Both the position numbers and the translations under genes were made by a program. Of a stretch of 64,000 nt of DNA, positions 48,762 through 58,887 are shown in pieces. Under the pieces are notes generated by a model. It had not been told where the DNA came from, ran no database searches, and saw only the letters and a list, made by a program, of their open reading frames with translations. Position 1 is the stretch's first letter; the number at the start of each line of letters is the position of its first letter. The stretch is taken from assembly GCF_002217435.1 (NCBI RefSeq), contig NZ_MUHF01000032.1:62001-126000 (forward strand), in the 5' to 3' direction. The DNA is from Flavobacterium reichenbachii. Its GTDB lineage: Bacteria; Bacteroidota; Bacteroidia; Flavobacteriales; Flavobacteriaceae.

Positions 48762-50351
48762 TTAATTCCACCCTGGATTTTGAGTTATAGAACCATTTGA
48801 AAGCACTACCTGTGATTGCGGTAATGGGAACCAGCCCTGAGTTTCTGTTCTAAAAGTTACATTAAACTGAGAATCTCCAGTATTATTATCGATAGCCAGT
48901 TTCATTGCAGACATTCCTTGTCTGATTAAATCAAAATAACGTAATCCTTCTAGTGCCAATTCTAAACGACGCTCTTCCATAATATTTGGCAGCGTTGCAG
49001 TAACTCTGTGCGTAGTACTTTTGAAAGCACGATCACGAACTCTGTCTAAATCTGTTTGGGCCAAAGCAGCATTTGAAGTTAAATTTAATTCTGCTGCCAT
49101 AAGCAATACATCTGCAAAACGAATAACTGCATAATCCTGATAGTTATCAATCTGGAAATTTCCTCCATTTGCTTCAACAACAGCTGTTCCGGCTGCATTT
49201 GTAATCGGGCAGTATTTTTTCCATGAATATCCAGTGTACTGGCGTTGTTCTCTTGCTTGTGCATTAAAGTTTAAACCTTCTCCAACATAATCAATAAATG
49301 AAGCTGCTTTTCTAGTATCAGCAGTATCGTAGTCGTTAACCAATTTTGGGTTTACCGGTGCTCCTCCCCATCCTGTTGCATATCTTCCGATAGATCCTCC
49401 ACGAGGCGCTATGTTAACCTGAAAACGGTTTCCTTCGTGAAGATCCCAGTTTCCTTTTCCTGAACCGTTAAAACGAACAGCCCATACCATTTCTGTATTG
49501 TCTTCTCCAACAAAGTTTTCTAAAGATGCTGCAAGCCATAGATTAGCAAAATCTGCTACAAGACCATGTCCGCTATTGTTTACTACATCGTTTATATAAG
49601 CTGTTGCCTGATCTTTTGTAATTACTCCTGCTAAATCAGTTTTTGTATAAGCTCCTGTATAAAACAAAAATGTTCTTGCTATATACGCTTCTGCAGCCCA
49701 TTTTGTAATACGTCCGAAATTAGCATTTCCTTGTTGTGAGAAATTTTCCGGTCCTAAATTTTCTGCAGCGAATTTTAAATCGTTTGCAATTAAGGCATAC
49801 GTAACTTCTGGTGCTTGTCTTGGTAATTCAAATTCGCTTGTCGTTACAGTATGATCCAGCGGAATAATATTTCCGAACATTTTTGCAGCCTGAAAATGAA
49901 AATGTGCTCTCAAAAAACGAGCTTCTGCTTCGTATCTTGTTTTCAAAGCTGTGTTGGTTCCCCAATCTACTTTACCCAGATTTTCTAATAAAATGTTTGC
50001 TCTGTAAATTCCTAAATAAGAATTTTTCCAGGTATCTGCATTCATTTCTTTATCCATCGAATATAAAAAGCGGTCCCATTCTAAATCTCTTGCCGGATCG
50101 GCAATACCAAATCCTCCAAAACAATTGTCAGATGCCTGCTCGCTCACGATTAACTGTGTTCCATAAGCTTCGCGTTGTAAAACATCATAAATCGCTACCA
50201 ATCCTTCAAAAGCATCAGCAGGTGTTTTGTAAAAGTTATCGGTTACTTTATCTGTATAAGGTTCGTTTTCTAAAAAATCTTCCGAACAAGCTCCTAATAC
50301 TAATAAGCTCGAAAGGGCGAATAATTTTATATATCTTTTCATCGTTTTCAT
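48762..50351 (-). CDS. SusD-like glycan-binding lipoprotein
   Basis: This 529-residue lipoprotein (lipobox VLGAC) has the SusD/RagB signature: DFLENEPYT near the N-terminus, TPADAFEGLVAIYD, ARFLRAHFHFQAAKMFG, ITKWAAEAYIARTFLFY, and the C-terminal RLELALEGLRYFDLIRQG. SusD forms the lid of the SusC transporter and binds oligosaccharide. A second in-frame ATG three codons later is equally plausible. It starts 3 bp after the susC stop, so the pair is co-translated. Confidence 0.96.
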   Translation of the reverse strand: MKTMKRYIKLFALSSLLVLGACSEDFLENEPYTDKVTDNFYKTPADAFEGLVAIYDVLQREAYGTQLIVSEQASDNCFGGFGIADPARDLEWDRFLYSMDKEMNADTWKNSYLGIYRANILLENLGKVDWGTNTALKTRYEAEARFLRAHFHFQAAKMFGNIIPLDHTVTTSEFELPRQAPEVTYALIANDLKFAAENLGPENFSQQGNANFGRITKWAAEAYIARTFLFYTGAYTKTDLAGVITKDQATAYINDVVNNSGHGLVADFANLWLAASLENFVGEDNTEMVWAVRFNGSGKGNWDLHEGNRFQVNIAPRGGSIGRYATGWGGAPVNPKLVNDYDTADTRKAASFIDYVGEGLNFNAQAREQRQYTGYSWKKYCPITNAAGTAVVEANGGNFQIDNYQDYAVIRFADVLLMAAELNLTSNAALAQTDLDRVRDRAFKSTTHRVTATLPNIMEERRLELALEGLRYFDLIRQGMSAMKLAIDNNTGDSQFNVTFRTETQGWFPLPQSQVVLSNGSITQNPGWN

Positions 50352-50354
50352 AAT

Positions 50355-53300
50355 TTAAAAATTAACATTAAGTCCCATCATGTAGCTTCTAGGCTGCGGA
50401 TAATATCCAACATCAATTCCTCTTGCCCATGGCTGTGTAACGTTTCCGCTGCTATCTGTTGCATTGTTACCAAAACCAATCTCCGGATCCATACCTTGGT
50501 ATTTTGTAAAAGTGAAAAGATTATTTCCTGCAACATATATTCTGAATTTACTGAAGAAACTCAACTTGTCTGTCAATTTTGTTAAATCGCATCCAATCGC
50601 TACATTCTTAATTCTGAAGAAATCAGAATTCTGAACATATAAATCTGAGAATTTAGTGTAGTTTCCGTTAGGATCTGTACCATAAGTTACTCTTGGTGTT
50701 GTATTTGAAGTTCCTTCACCAGTCCATCTGTTTAAGATATCTGTTGTGTTATTTGTATAGGCACGAGTATAATCGTGAACACCAAAAACATTTTGTCCTC
50801 CTGCAGAACCATAAGTATTAATTGTAATATCAAATGCTTTATAAGATAAATCAATATTTAAACCGTAGGTAATATCCGGGTTTGGATTTCCGATTTGTGT
50901 TTTATCGTTAGCATCAATTTTTCCATCTCCATTGTAATCAACAAAACGAACATCTCCAGGCTGTGCATTTGGCTGTACACCTGCTGCAACTTCTGCCGCA
51001 TTTTGAAAAATTCCATCTGTTTTTAATCCGTAGAAGTAACCCATTGGTTTTCCTACCTCAACACGGTTCATTTCGTCTAGACCTTGAAATAATAAGTTTG
51101 CATCTCCGTGAATGATTCCTTCATTATTTGCAATTCTAAGAACTTCATTTTTATTGCTTGAAACATTAGCGTTAATACCAAAATTCCAATCTTTTCCAAA
51201 ACGAGTACGGTATCCTAAACTAACCTCGAATCCTTTGTTGCTTACGTCTCCACCATTAACATAAGGGGCAGTTGCTCCGGCATAAACCGGGATAGAAGCC
51301 AGTACTAACCAGTCTTTTGTTTTTTTATCGTAGTAATCAAATGATAATGTAAAATTGGTAAACAAAACAGCATCAAAACCTAAATCTAATTGTTCTGAAG
51401 TTTCCCATTTAAGGTTACGGTTAGAAAGCTGATCCGGGCTTGAACCTACTAGCAGAGTTTCGGTTCCTGTTCCAAAATGATACGTTTTATCTGCAGAATT
51501 AACTGTAGATACATAAGCAAATCTTCTTGCAAATTGATCGTTACCATTTTGTCCCCAGCTTGCTCTAAGTTTAAATGTATTTAAAACTTTATTTTCTTTG
51601 AAAAACTTTTCTTTATCTAAATTCCAACCTGCAGAGAATGATGGGAAAATAGCATATTTGTTATTTGGTCCAAATTCTGAAGATCCGTCTCTACGAACTG
51701 TTGCAGAAAATAAATATCTGTTGTCATAATCATATAATAAACGCCCAAAATAAGATTGGATCGCATAATCTTTACGATTTCCTTTTACCACATTTGATGT
51801 TGGATCTTTTGCATTATCAAGATAAGCATGTGCAAAATCATCAAAAATTAAATTTCTTCCTTGGCCTTCCATAAAATCTCCTGTATTCTTTTTTGCAGAA
51901 GTACCAACTAAAACATCAATATTATGAACTCCGCCCAATGTCTTCTTGTACTGTAAAGTATTTTCAAAAATCCATCCAGACGATTTAGTAGCATTTTGAG
52001 TTACGCTCGAAACGGTATTATTATCACTTGAAGAAAGTGAATAAACTGGTCTGAAAGAACGATAGTTACTATCTGACATATCAACACCAAAACTTGTTCT
52101 GAATGTAAAGTCTCTTAAGATTTTTAATTCTGCGAAAATATTACCTACATAACGGTTATTTTTGCTTTCATTAAAGTTATTGTAATATAATGAACCTACC
52201 GGGTTGCTGATATCTGCTGATATTACCGAAGGAGCAAAACCTCCATTTGCATCGTAAGCTGCGTCAATTGGAGCTGCATTTAAGAAACTTCTAATTCCGT
52301 TGCTGTAAATACCATCATCTGCAATACCTCTTGATTTTACATTAGAAAAAGTAAAGTTTTCTCCAATTTTCAAATATCCTTCAATTACTTCAGAAGTAGA
52401 GTTTACTGTAAAAGTAACACGATCGTATTGAGACTGACTAGTTGCTCCTCCAATCATTCCTTCTTGTCCGTAATAAGACAAACCTGTTGCAATTGTAGAT
52501 TTTTTATCACCTCCTGTTATAAAAAGTGAGTGATTTTGTTTAAGTGCTCCCTCATTAAACAAATCTTTCTGCCAGTCGTGATTAGGAAATGCTGCAATCT
52601 GTGCTGGAGAATACAAAGGTGCATATCCAGAATTTACACGAGCTTCATTCATAATCGTAGTATATTCCTGTGTATTCATTAAGTCTAATTTCTTAGAAAC
52701 TTGCTGAAAACCGGTATAAGTATTGAATGCAACATTCATTTTACCATCTTTTCCTTTTTTCGTTGTTACCAAGATAACTCCGTTTGCCGCTCTTGCTCCG
52801 TAAATAGAAGAAGCCGCTGCATCTTTAAGAACGTCAACCCTTTCGATAACAGACGGATCTAAATATCCGATACCATTATCTACAACAACACCGTCTACCA
52901 CATAAAGCGGATCACTTTTTCCTGCTGTTCCTGCTCCACGTATGTTTACGACCATACTAGATCCCGGTTGTCCAGAAGATGAAGTAACATTTACTCCAGA
53001 CGCCTGACCTTGCAAAGCATTTACAACATCAAGACTCGCAACCTGCTGAATATCTTTTCCAGATACTAGAGATGTTGCAGCTGTGTTTACTTTTTTCTTC
53101 TGTGTACCGTAACCAATTACTACAATCTCCTTAAGTTCAGAAGTTTCTGCAGCCAGTGTTATATTAATCACTTTTTGTGCTCCTACGGTAAGTTTTTGTG
53201 TTTTAAAGCCAACAAAACTTACTACAAGAACATCTCCTGTTTTAGCTTCAATTTTATATTTTCCGTCAAAATCAGTTACTGTACTTGCTTTACTTCCCTG

Positions 53301-53468
53301 TACAATAACGGTAGCTCCTGGAACTCCCATATTATCATCTGCAGATATTATAGTTCCGCTTACAGTTTTGGATTCTTGTGCAAATCCAGACTGCATCACA
53401 AATACGCTGAGCAGCAGCGCCATCAAAAATGGAAGCTTTGTTGTTTTAATACAATTTTTGCTTTTCAT
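50355..53468 (-). CDS. SusC-like TonB-dependent glycan transporter
   Basis: This 1037-residue protein has a signal peptide (MALLLSVFVMQSGFAQ), a carboxypeptidase-regulatory-like domain (VSGTIISADDNMGVPGATV), TonB-box-like region EIVVIGYGTQ, a plug (VNALQGQASGVNVTSSSGQ, VDVLKDAAASSIYGARAANG) and a barrel ending in GLNVNF. It imports oligosaccharides with SusD. No N-terminal sigma-regulator-interacting extension is present, so anti-sigma control is unlikely. The gene heads the PUL transcript and is divergent from two NUDIX regulators. Confidence 0.97.
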   Translation of the reverse strand: MKSKNCIKTTKLPFLMALLLSVFVMQSGFAQESKTVSGTIISADDNMGVPGATVIVQGSKASTVTDFDGKYKIEAKTGDVLVVSFVGFKTQKLTVGAQKVINITLAAETSELKEIVVIGYGTQKKKVNTAATSLVSGKDIQQVASLDVVNALQGQASGVNVTSSSGQPGSSMVVNIRGAGTAGKSDPLYVVDGVVVDNGIGYLDPSVIERVDVLKDAAASSIYGARAANGVILVTTKKGKDGKMNVAFNTYTGFQQVSKKLDLMNTQEYTTIMNEARVNSGYAPLYSPAQIAAFPNHDWQKDLFNEGALKQNHSLFITGGDKKSTIATGLSYYGQEGMIGGATSQSQYDRVTFTVNSTSEVIEGYLKIGENFTFSNVKSRGIADDGIYSNGIRSFLNAAPIDAAYDANGGFAPSVISADISNPVGSLYYNNFNESKNNRYVGNIFAELKILRDFTFRTSFGVDMSDSNYRSFRPVYSLSSSDNNTVSSVTQNATKSSGWIFENTLQYKKTLGGVHNIDVLVGTSAKKNTGDFMEGQGRNLIFDDFAHAYLDNAKDPTSNVVKGNRKDYAIQSYFGRLLYDYDNRYLFSATVRRDGSSEFGPNNKYAIFPSFSAGWNLDKEKFFKENKVLNTFKLRASWGQNGNDQFARRFAYVSTVNSADKTYHFGTGTETLLVGSSPDQLSNRNLKWETSEQLDLGFDAVLFTNFTLSFDYYDKKTKDWLVLASIPVYAGATAPYVNGGDVSNKGFEVSLGYRTRFGKDWNFGINANVSSNKNEVLRIANNEGIIHGDANLLFQGLDEMNRVEVGKPMGYFYGLKTDGIFQNAAEVAAGVQPNAQPGDVRFVDYNGDGKIDANDKTQIGNPNPDITYGLNIDLSYKAFDITINTYGSAGGQNVFGVHDYTRAYTNNTTDILNRWTGEGTSNTTPRVTYGTDPNGNYTKFSDLYVQNSDFFRIKNVAIGCDLTKLTDKLSFFSKFRIYVAGNNLFTFTKYQGMDPEIGFGNNATDSSGNVTQPWARGIDVGYYPQPRSYMMGLNVNF

Positions 53469-53554
53469 AATAATTAAAGAATTGGTTAAATTTAGTGTTA
53501 GTGTTTTTCAATCGATTGAGGAACTATTCAAAGTGGAGAATATTCCTCCCTGGC

Positions 53555-53809
53555 TTACACTGGCCGAGAATCTGTATTTACACGGTCAATGTTTCTTCCG
53601 TCAAATAAGTTGTTACGCTTTGCGTAAAATTTTCTGTAGTTTGTTTTTCCTAAAAGCTGTGCTAAAAAAACTTTGCTTTCTGATTTTGATGTTTGAGTCA
53701 CACCATTCAAATCAGTATTTAAAACAGCATTACAAACAATTCCATTTTTAGAATTTAATACTGTTTTTTTTATCAAAGAGTTCGTTAATTCAATTTCTAA
53801 AAAAAACAT
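53555..53809 (-). CDS. Possible small protein in the SusC leader
   Basis: An 84-residue open frame between the operator candidate and susC, reading away from the regulators. The composition (LAQLLGKTNYRKFYAKRNN, NTDSRPV) is less biased than a random AT-rich frame, but I recognise no family and there is no signal peptide. If untranslated, the susC leader would be about 340 bases. Overlapping frames on the plus strand have no better support. Confidence 0.35.
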   Translation of the reverse strand: MFFLEIELTNSLIKKTVLNSKNGIVCNAVLNTDLNGVTQTSKSESKVFLAQLLGKTNYRKFYAKRNNLFDGRNIDRVNTDSRPV

Positions 53810-53854
53810 TTGTGATATTTTAAGTTAGTTGTATTTTTGTTCACTTTAAACTTA

Positions 53855-53891
53855 TAGTCAAACTGAACTTATCTTATGGTTAATTTGACTA
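53855..53891. promoter_or_regulatory. Operator candidate upstream of susC
   Basis: TAGTCAAACTGAAC (53855-53868) and GTTAATTTGACTA (53879-53891) are inverted versions of TAGTCAAAnTnAAC with an AT-rich spacer. It lies in the 729-bp region between susC and the divergent NUDIX regulators. The half-site layout fits a dimeric regulator such as the NUDIX proteins. Apart from this and the possible 84-residue gene, I see nothing else in 53469-54197; no clear TAnnTTTG precedes susC. Confidence 0.55.
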
Positions 53892-54197
53892 CAAGTGTAA
53901 AACATTTTTTCTATATTAACAAAATATTAGGGTTATTTTTTTTCAATTCTAATAATTGAAGATTATAATTATTAATACCGCAAAGTTCTAATTGAAATTG
54001 AATAAAAAAATATCAAAAAAATAACGAATCAGCCATTTGACAATCAGCCGTTTAAGAATAGTACTTTTTAAATCTGTTTTTTATCACAAATCCAATGCGC
54101 TGAGTATCAAAATTTTGTTTCGTTAAAAAAAATATAAAGCTTTTGTGAAGCTAAGTATTCATTTAATTTATTTAATTTGTCAAAATTTATATCAAAT

Positions 54198-54914
54198 ATG
54201 GTCGAAAATGAAGATGACGGGACCGCTGTAAAAAGTGAACAAACTGCAATGAATGCAATCACGATTGACTGCGTGATATTTGGTTTTGACAAAGGAAGTC
54301 TGGAGGTTCTTCTGGTACAACACGCAGAAGGAATTAGTAAAGGAAAATGGGGACTTCCGGGAGGATGGATATACAAAAAAGAAAGTACAGACGCGGCCGC
54401 AAATCGTTTGTTAAATGAACTTACAGGTTTAGATAATATTTACTTAGAGCAGTTAAAAGCTTTTGGAGATCCCGATCGTTTTCCGCTGCGACGTGTCATT
54501 ACTATTGGGTATTATGCTTTGGTAAAAAGAGAAGATTATAATATCAAAGCTGGTTTTACTGCCGCCGATGCAAAATGGTACAAAATAAGCAGCATTCCCA
54601 ATTTAATCTATGATCATAACGAAATCTTATCTTATAGTTTAAAACATCTTCAGAACAGAGTTCGACAGGCTCCAATTGGATTTAATCTTTTACCCGAAAA
54701 ATTTACACTGCTGCAATTGATGCATTTGTATGAAGAAATTTTAGGAATCGAAATGGACAAATCTAATTTTAGACGAAAAATTCTGCACATGAAATTATTG
54801 GCGGCTTTAGACGAAAAACAACAGGATGTCTCGCATAGAGCTGCAAAATTATACAAGTTTGATCCTGAAATTTATCAGAAACTAACTGAAAAAGGATTCA
54901 ATTTTGAATTTTAA
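54198..54914 (+). CDS. NUDIX-type sugar-responsive regulator A (AraR-like)
   Basis: I start at ATG 54198 (238 residues); the longer frame begins with TTG. The NUDIX domain has LPGGWIYKKES then RLLNELTGL: the consensus REUxEExGU is degraded (RL, EL), so hydrolysis should be lost. The C-terminal winged helix has NFRRKILHMKLL and KLYKFDPEIY. Family knowledge: NrtR-related NUDIX proteins such as AraR of Bacteroides sense sugars or sugar phosphates and control carbohydrate genes. It is divergent from the xyloglucan-type PUL and next to a paralogue. Confidence 0.85.
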   Translation: MVENEDDGTAVKSEQTAMNAITIDCVIFGFDKGSLEVLLVQHAEGISKGKWGLPGGWIYKKESTDAAANRLLNELTGLDNIYLEQLKAFGDPDRFPLRRVITIGYYALVKREDYNIKAGFTAADAKWYKISSIPNLIYDHNEILSYSLKHLQNRVRQAPIGFNLLPEKFTLLQLMHLYEEILGIEMDKSNFRRKILHMKLLAALDEKQQDVSHRAAKLYKFDPEIYQKLTEKGFNFEF

Positions 54915-54956
54915 CAAACAACAAAGAGCATTTTATTCTAGAAATACATCCAGAAA

Positions 54957-55655
54957 TTGACAGCACAAAACACAGAAATCAGACCAGCCATAGACGGAAT
55001 CACTATTGATTGTGTCATATTTGGATTTAACAAAGAAAGTCTGGAAGTACTTCTGGTACAGCACGCTCAAGGCGAAAGTATTGGAAAGTGGGGACTTCTT
55101 GGAGGCTGGTTAAAAAAGGAAGAAAGCGCAGACGATGCCGCACAGCGAATTCTGCAGGAACTTACCGGTCTTGAAAATATTTACCTGGAACAGCTGAAAG
55201 CTTTTACAAATCCAAATCGTGTTATCGAAAGAAGGGTTGTAACCATTGGATATTATACTTTGGTAAATCGGGAAGATTACAACATAAAAGCCAGTTTATC
55301 GGTTCGGGAGGCAAAATGGTACAAAATTAATGACATTCCGGATTTGATTTTTGACCATAATGAAATACTAGATTTCAGTTTAATGCAATTGCGCAACAGA
55401 GTGAGACAAGCGCCCATTGGTTTTAATTTACTGCCAGAAAAATTTACTTTATTACAGTTAATGCATCTTTATGAAGAAATTCTGGGAATTGAATTGGACA
55501 AATCGAATTTCCGAAGAAAAATTCTTCATATGAAACTGCTTGTAGCACTCGACGAAAAACAGCAGGACGTCTCGCATAGAGCCGCAAAACTTTATAAATT
55601 TGATCCTGATATCTATAAAAAATTAACAGAAAAAGGTTTTAATTTTGAATTTTAA
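54957..55655 (+). CDS. NUDIX-type sugar-responsive regulator B (AraR-like)
   Basis: Tandem paralogue of regulator A, 42 bp downstream. No ATG exists between the upstream TAG (54939) and the conserved domain, so TTG at 54957 is the likely start (232 residues). NUDIX box reads GGWLKKEES then RILQELTGL, also lacking the catalytic pair. The last 90 residues, including the DNA-binding part, are nearly identical to A, although the codons differ at many synonymous positions. The N-terminal sensor differs more. It is probably co-transcribed with A. Confidence 0.83.
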   Translation: MTAQNTEIRPAIDGITIDCVIFGFNKESLEVLLVQHAQGESIGKWGLLGGWLKKEESADDAAQRILQELTGLENIYLEQLKAFTNPNRVIERRVVTIGYYTLVNREDYNIKASLSVREAKWYKINDIPDLIFDHNEILDFSLMQLRNRVRQAPIGFNLLPEKFTLLQLMHLYEEILGIELDKSNFRRKILHMKLLVALDEKQQDVSHRAAKLYKFDPDIYKKLTEKGFNFEF

Positions 55656-55720
55656 GGCCGAATTTTATTTTCAAGATCTAACTATCCGACAACTACATTC
55701 CAGAATCCAAAACTTTGCGC

Positions 55721-55728
55721 TATCTTTG
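55721..55728 (+). promoter_or_regulatory. -7 element upstream of lepA
   Basis: TATCTTTG matches TAnnTTTG, about 90 bp before the lepA ATG. No TTG lies at the ideal spacing, so the call rests on the -7 element alone. Confidence 0.45.
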
Positions 55729-55817
55729 CGCCTTAATAACATGCGTTAAAGCAATTGCTGCAGTGCATTTTATACCCAAAAAAGACTTAAACTCGATCAG
55801 AGAATTGATATATTAAA

Positions 55818-57614
55818 ATGAAGAAGATACGTAACTTTTGCATTATTGCACACATTGACCACGGTAAAAGTACATTGGCAGACCGATTATTGGGCGCTAC
55901 ACAAACCGTTACAGCTCGTGAAGAAAAAGCGCAATTGCTTGACAACATGGACCTGGAGCGCGAGCGAGGCATTACCATTAAAAGTCACGCCATACAAATG
56001 GAATATACTTATAAGGGAGAAGAATATATTTTAAATCTAATTGATACTCCTGGTCACGTTGATTTTTCATACGAAGTTTCGAGATCTATCGCGGCATGCG
56101 AAGGCGCACTTTTGATTGTTGATGCTGCACAAAGTATTCAGGCACAAACGATTTCTAACTTATATCTGGCTTTAGAGAATGATCTTGAGATTATTCCGGT
56201 TTTGAATAAAGTTGATTTACCAAGTGCTAATCCAGAAGAAGTTAGTGATGATATTATCGATTTATTAGGATGTAAATTAGAAGATATTATACATGCTTCT
56301 GGAAAAACTGGTTTTGGGGTCGAAAATATTCTGGCTGCCATTATCGAAAAAATTCCTGCTCCAAAAGGAAATAAAGACGAACCTTTACAGGCTTTGATTT
56401 TTGACTCGGTTTACAATCCGTTTCGTGGAATTGAGGTTATCTTTAGAGTAGTAAATGGTGAAATCAAAAAAGGACAGAAAATTAAATTCATGGCTACAGG
56501 CAATGAATATTTTGCTGACGAAATTGGAACTTTAAAATTAAACCAAGTTCCGAAAAACGTGATTTCTGCTGGTGATGTTGGATATTTAATTTCAGGAATT
56601 AAAGAGGCCAAAGAAGTAAAAGTTGGTGATACACTAACTGATGCTAAAACGCCTACAACTAATATGATTACAGGTTTTGAGGATGTAAAACCAATGGTTT
56701 TTGCCGGAATTTATCCTGTTGATACTGAAGATTACGAAGATTTGCGTTCTTCTATGGAAAAACTGCAATTGAATGATGCTTCGTTAGTTTTTACACCTGA
56801 AAGTTCTGCAGCGTTAGGATTTGGTTTCCGTTGCGGATTCTTAGGAATGCTTCACATGGAAATTATTCAGGAACGTTTAGAGCGTGAGTTCGATATGACT
56901 GTAATTACTACAGTTCCCAACGTTTCGTATTTGGCTTACACCAAAAAAGATCCGGAAACTGCATTTGTAGTAAATAATCCTTCTGACTTACCAGAACCTT
57001 CGCGTTTAGACCGAGTTGAAGAACCTTTCATAAAAGCAACAATCATTACAAAAGCCGATTTCGTTGGAAACGTAATGAGTTTATGTATTGAAAAACGCGG
57101 TCAAATTACGAATCAAACGTATTTGACAACAGAACGTGTTGAATTGAATTTTGACATGCCTCTTGCCGAAATTGTATTCGATTTTTACGATCGTTTAAAA
57201 ACAGTTTCCAAAGGTTATGCTTCTTTTGATTACTCTCCTATCGGAATGAGAACTTCAAAATTGGTAAAACTGGATGTTCTTTTGAATGCACAAACGGTTG
57301 ATGCACTTTCTGCATTGATTCACGAAGACAATGCTTATAACATCGGTAAAAAAATGACCGAGAAATTACGCGAATTGATTCCAAGACAGCAATTTGATAT
57401 TCCGATTCAGGCTGCAATTGGGGCAAAAATTATTGCTCGTGAAACGATTAAAGCACTTCGTAAAGACGTTACCGCAAAATGTTACGGTGGAGATATTTCG
57501 CGTAAGCGTAAACTTCTTGAAAAACAGAAAAAAGGTAAAAAACGTATGAGACAAGTTGGAAACGTTGAGATTCCACAAGAAGCTTTTATGGCTGTTTTGA
57601 AACTTAATGATTAG
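55818..57614 (+). CDS. lepA: Elongation factor 4 (LepA) GTPase
   Basis: This 598-residue protein has normal LepA length. GTPase motifs are AHIDHGKST near 11-19, DTPGHVDF and NKVD; the C-terminal domain unique to LepA ends [14 protein letters not shown]. It acts on the ribosome, back-translocating stalled complexes and aiding initiation or 30S maturation. The first ATG follows an AT-rich leader. A terminator follows. Confidence 0.98.
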   Translation: MKKIRNFCIIAHIDHGKSTLADRLLGATQTVTAREEKAQLLDNMDLERERGITIKSHAIQMEYTYKGEEYILNLIDTPGHVDFSYEVSRSIAACEGALLIVDAAQSIQAQTISNLYLALENDLEIIPVLNKVDLPSANPEEVSDDIIDLLGCKLEDIIHASGKTGFGVENILAAIIEKIPAPKGNKDEPLQALIFDSVYNPFRGIEVIFRVVNGEIKKGQKIKFMATGNEYFADEIGTLKLNQVPKNVISAGDVGYLISGIKEAKEVKVGDTLTDAKTPTTNMITGFEDVKPMVFAGIYPVDTEDYEDLRSSMEKLQLNDASLVFTPESSAALGFGFRCGFLGMLHMEIIQERLEREFDMTVITTVPNVSYLAYTKKDPETAFVVNNPSDLPEPSRLDRVEEPFIKATIITKADFVGNVMSLCIEKRGQITNQTYLTTERVELNFDMPLAEIVFDFYDRLKTVSKGYASFDYSPIGMRTSKLVKLDVLLNAQTVDALSALIHEDNAYNIGKKMTEKLRELIPRQQFDIPIQAAIGAKIIARETIKALRKDVTAKCYGGDISRKRKLLEKQKKGKKRMRQVGNVEIPQEAFMAVLKLND

Positions 57615-57657
57615 ATTTTTCTTTATAATAAAGAATAAAGAGTCAAGAATATAGATT

Positions 57658-57684
57658 AAACCCGATAACGAAGTTATCGGGTTT
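57658..57684. terminator. lepA terminator
   Basis: AAACCCGATAAC and GTTATCGGGTTT pair exactly around GAA with a T-run. It lies between convergent lepA and the membrane-protein gene at 57692 and can serve both. Confidence 0.92.
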
Positions 57685-57691
57685 TTTGTTT

Positions 57692-58186
57692 TTATGCTGA
57701 TGGCTGTGTAAAAGACCAGCCTGCCACGATTAAGTCCCGAACTACTTCATTTCTTTCTGCTCCATCTTCCAGAGTATAAATATCCTGACTTACTACAAAA
57801 GATTCTGTCATTTTCTTTGATCCATAAATACCACCGAAAATCATTGCAAAAATTCCTCCCACTAAAACAAACGGGTTAAGCAGCGTGAAGTTATAAACCA
57901 AAAGAGAAATTGCCGCCACAATACTAATTCCCGTTATTAACTGTGATTTTGATGTCGCTTTTTCGTGAATGGATTTACAGGATGAACATCTTGGAATTCC
58001 AATTAAAATTTTAGAATATTTAACCGATCGGTATACGACAATATTAGTTCTGTCCGCTTCTACAAAAAGCGGTACAAAATAGCACTCGTTCATGCTTTTC
58101 ATATGATCTTGCTCGCAGTAAGTACATTTGGTTTCGTGCGGTTCAAATCTTTTATAATGCTCATTAAAAGAGTAATTTTCAATCAT
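57692..58186 (-). CDS. Small membrane protein with CxxC pairs
   Basis: This 164-residue protein has CTYC near 21-24 and CSSC near 67-70, a likely zinc ribbon, then two predicted membrane helices (ITGISIVAAISLLVYNFTLL and FVLVGGIFAMIFGGIYG) and a cytoplasmic tail. I do not recognise a family. It lies 17 bp after the next gene and is co-directional, so they may form a pair. Function unknown. Confidence 0.68.
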   Translation of the reverse strand: MIENYSFNEHYKRFEPHETKCTYCEQDHMKSMNECYFVPLFVEADRTNIVVYRSVKYSKILIGIPRCSSCKSIHEKATSKSQLITGISIVAAISLLVYNFTLLNPFVLVGGIFAMIFGGIYGSKKMTESFVVSQDIYTLEDGAERNEVVRDLIVAGWSFTQPSA

Positions 58187-58203
58187 AAATTTAGTTTTTT
58201 AAG

Positions 58204-58722
58204 TTAGTTTGAAGGCAGAATTTGGGATAAAACATATTTAATTAATAAACCTGGTCCGAAAGAAATCAATAGTGGAATCAGAATTTCTAAATTTAAAAAA
58301 GTGCTTCTTCCTTTAAAATAGAAACCACATGCAAAAGGCATAATCATTGCAGCTATGGTATAACCTACCATTGCAGGAATTGGATTTTCTTGATTTCCAT
58401 AATAACCGCAGCAACAAGCCGCTATAATCGATATCAAAATCATCATACCGTTGTTATCTCCAAACATTCCTATGAAAGTTGTAATAACAATCACGGCACC
58501 AAAAGCAATTTTACTTCTTTCTTCCACTTCTTTGGCTTCTTTAGCTTCTTCATAAAGATCATCTTTATGACTTTTGATTACTTTTGATAAAAGCTCTTTT
58601 GCTGTAACAGGATCGTAATCTAGCCGAATCAAATCAATAAGTTCCTGATTACTGTCAAATTTTCCCTCTCTTAATTTCTTTTTAAGCTCTTCAATCTTCG
58701 TGTACGATAAATCATTAGGCAT
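58204..58722 (-). CDS. Hypothetical multi-span membrane protein
   Basis: This 172-residue protein has a charged N-terminal helical part (KIEELKKKLREGKF, AKEAKEVEERS) followed by three or four membrane helices (FGAVIVITTFIGMF, MMILISIIAACCCGYY, AMVGYTIAAMIMPFACGFYF, ILIPLLISFGPGLLIKYVL). No known family recognised. It is upstream of the CxxC membrane protein in the same direction. Confidence 0.68.
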   Translation of the reverse strand: MPNDLSYTKIEELKKKLREGKFDSNQELIDLIRLDYDPVTAKELLSKVIKSHKDDLYEEAKEAKEVEERSKIAFGAVIVITTFIGMFGDNNGMMILISIIAACCCGYYGNQENPIPAMVGYTIAAMIMPFACGFYFKGRSTFLNLEILIPLLISFGPGLLIKYVLSQILPSN

Positions 58723-58887
58723 ATGTTTCGTTTTTAATTGAGGTAAAAATACATTATTTTTTAATCTACAATTAAACTCAAAAAAAAATTGATAAGATAA
58801 GTTCCTGACATTTAAAAGCCTGAAATATTTTAGAAATCTGTCCTAATTTGGAACACATTTCTCATTTCTTTAAACTCTGAACCTTTG

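Noticed and set aside
53368-53751. 127-residue plus-strand frame spanning the susC start
   Set aside because: It overlaps the SusC signal peptide region antisense and has no recognisable domain or promoter.
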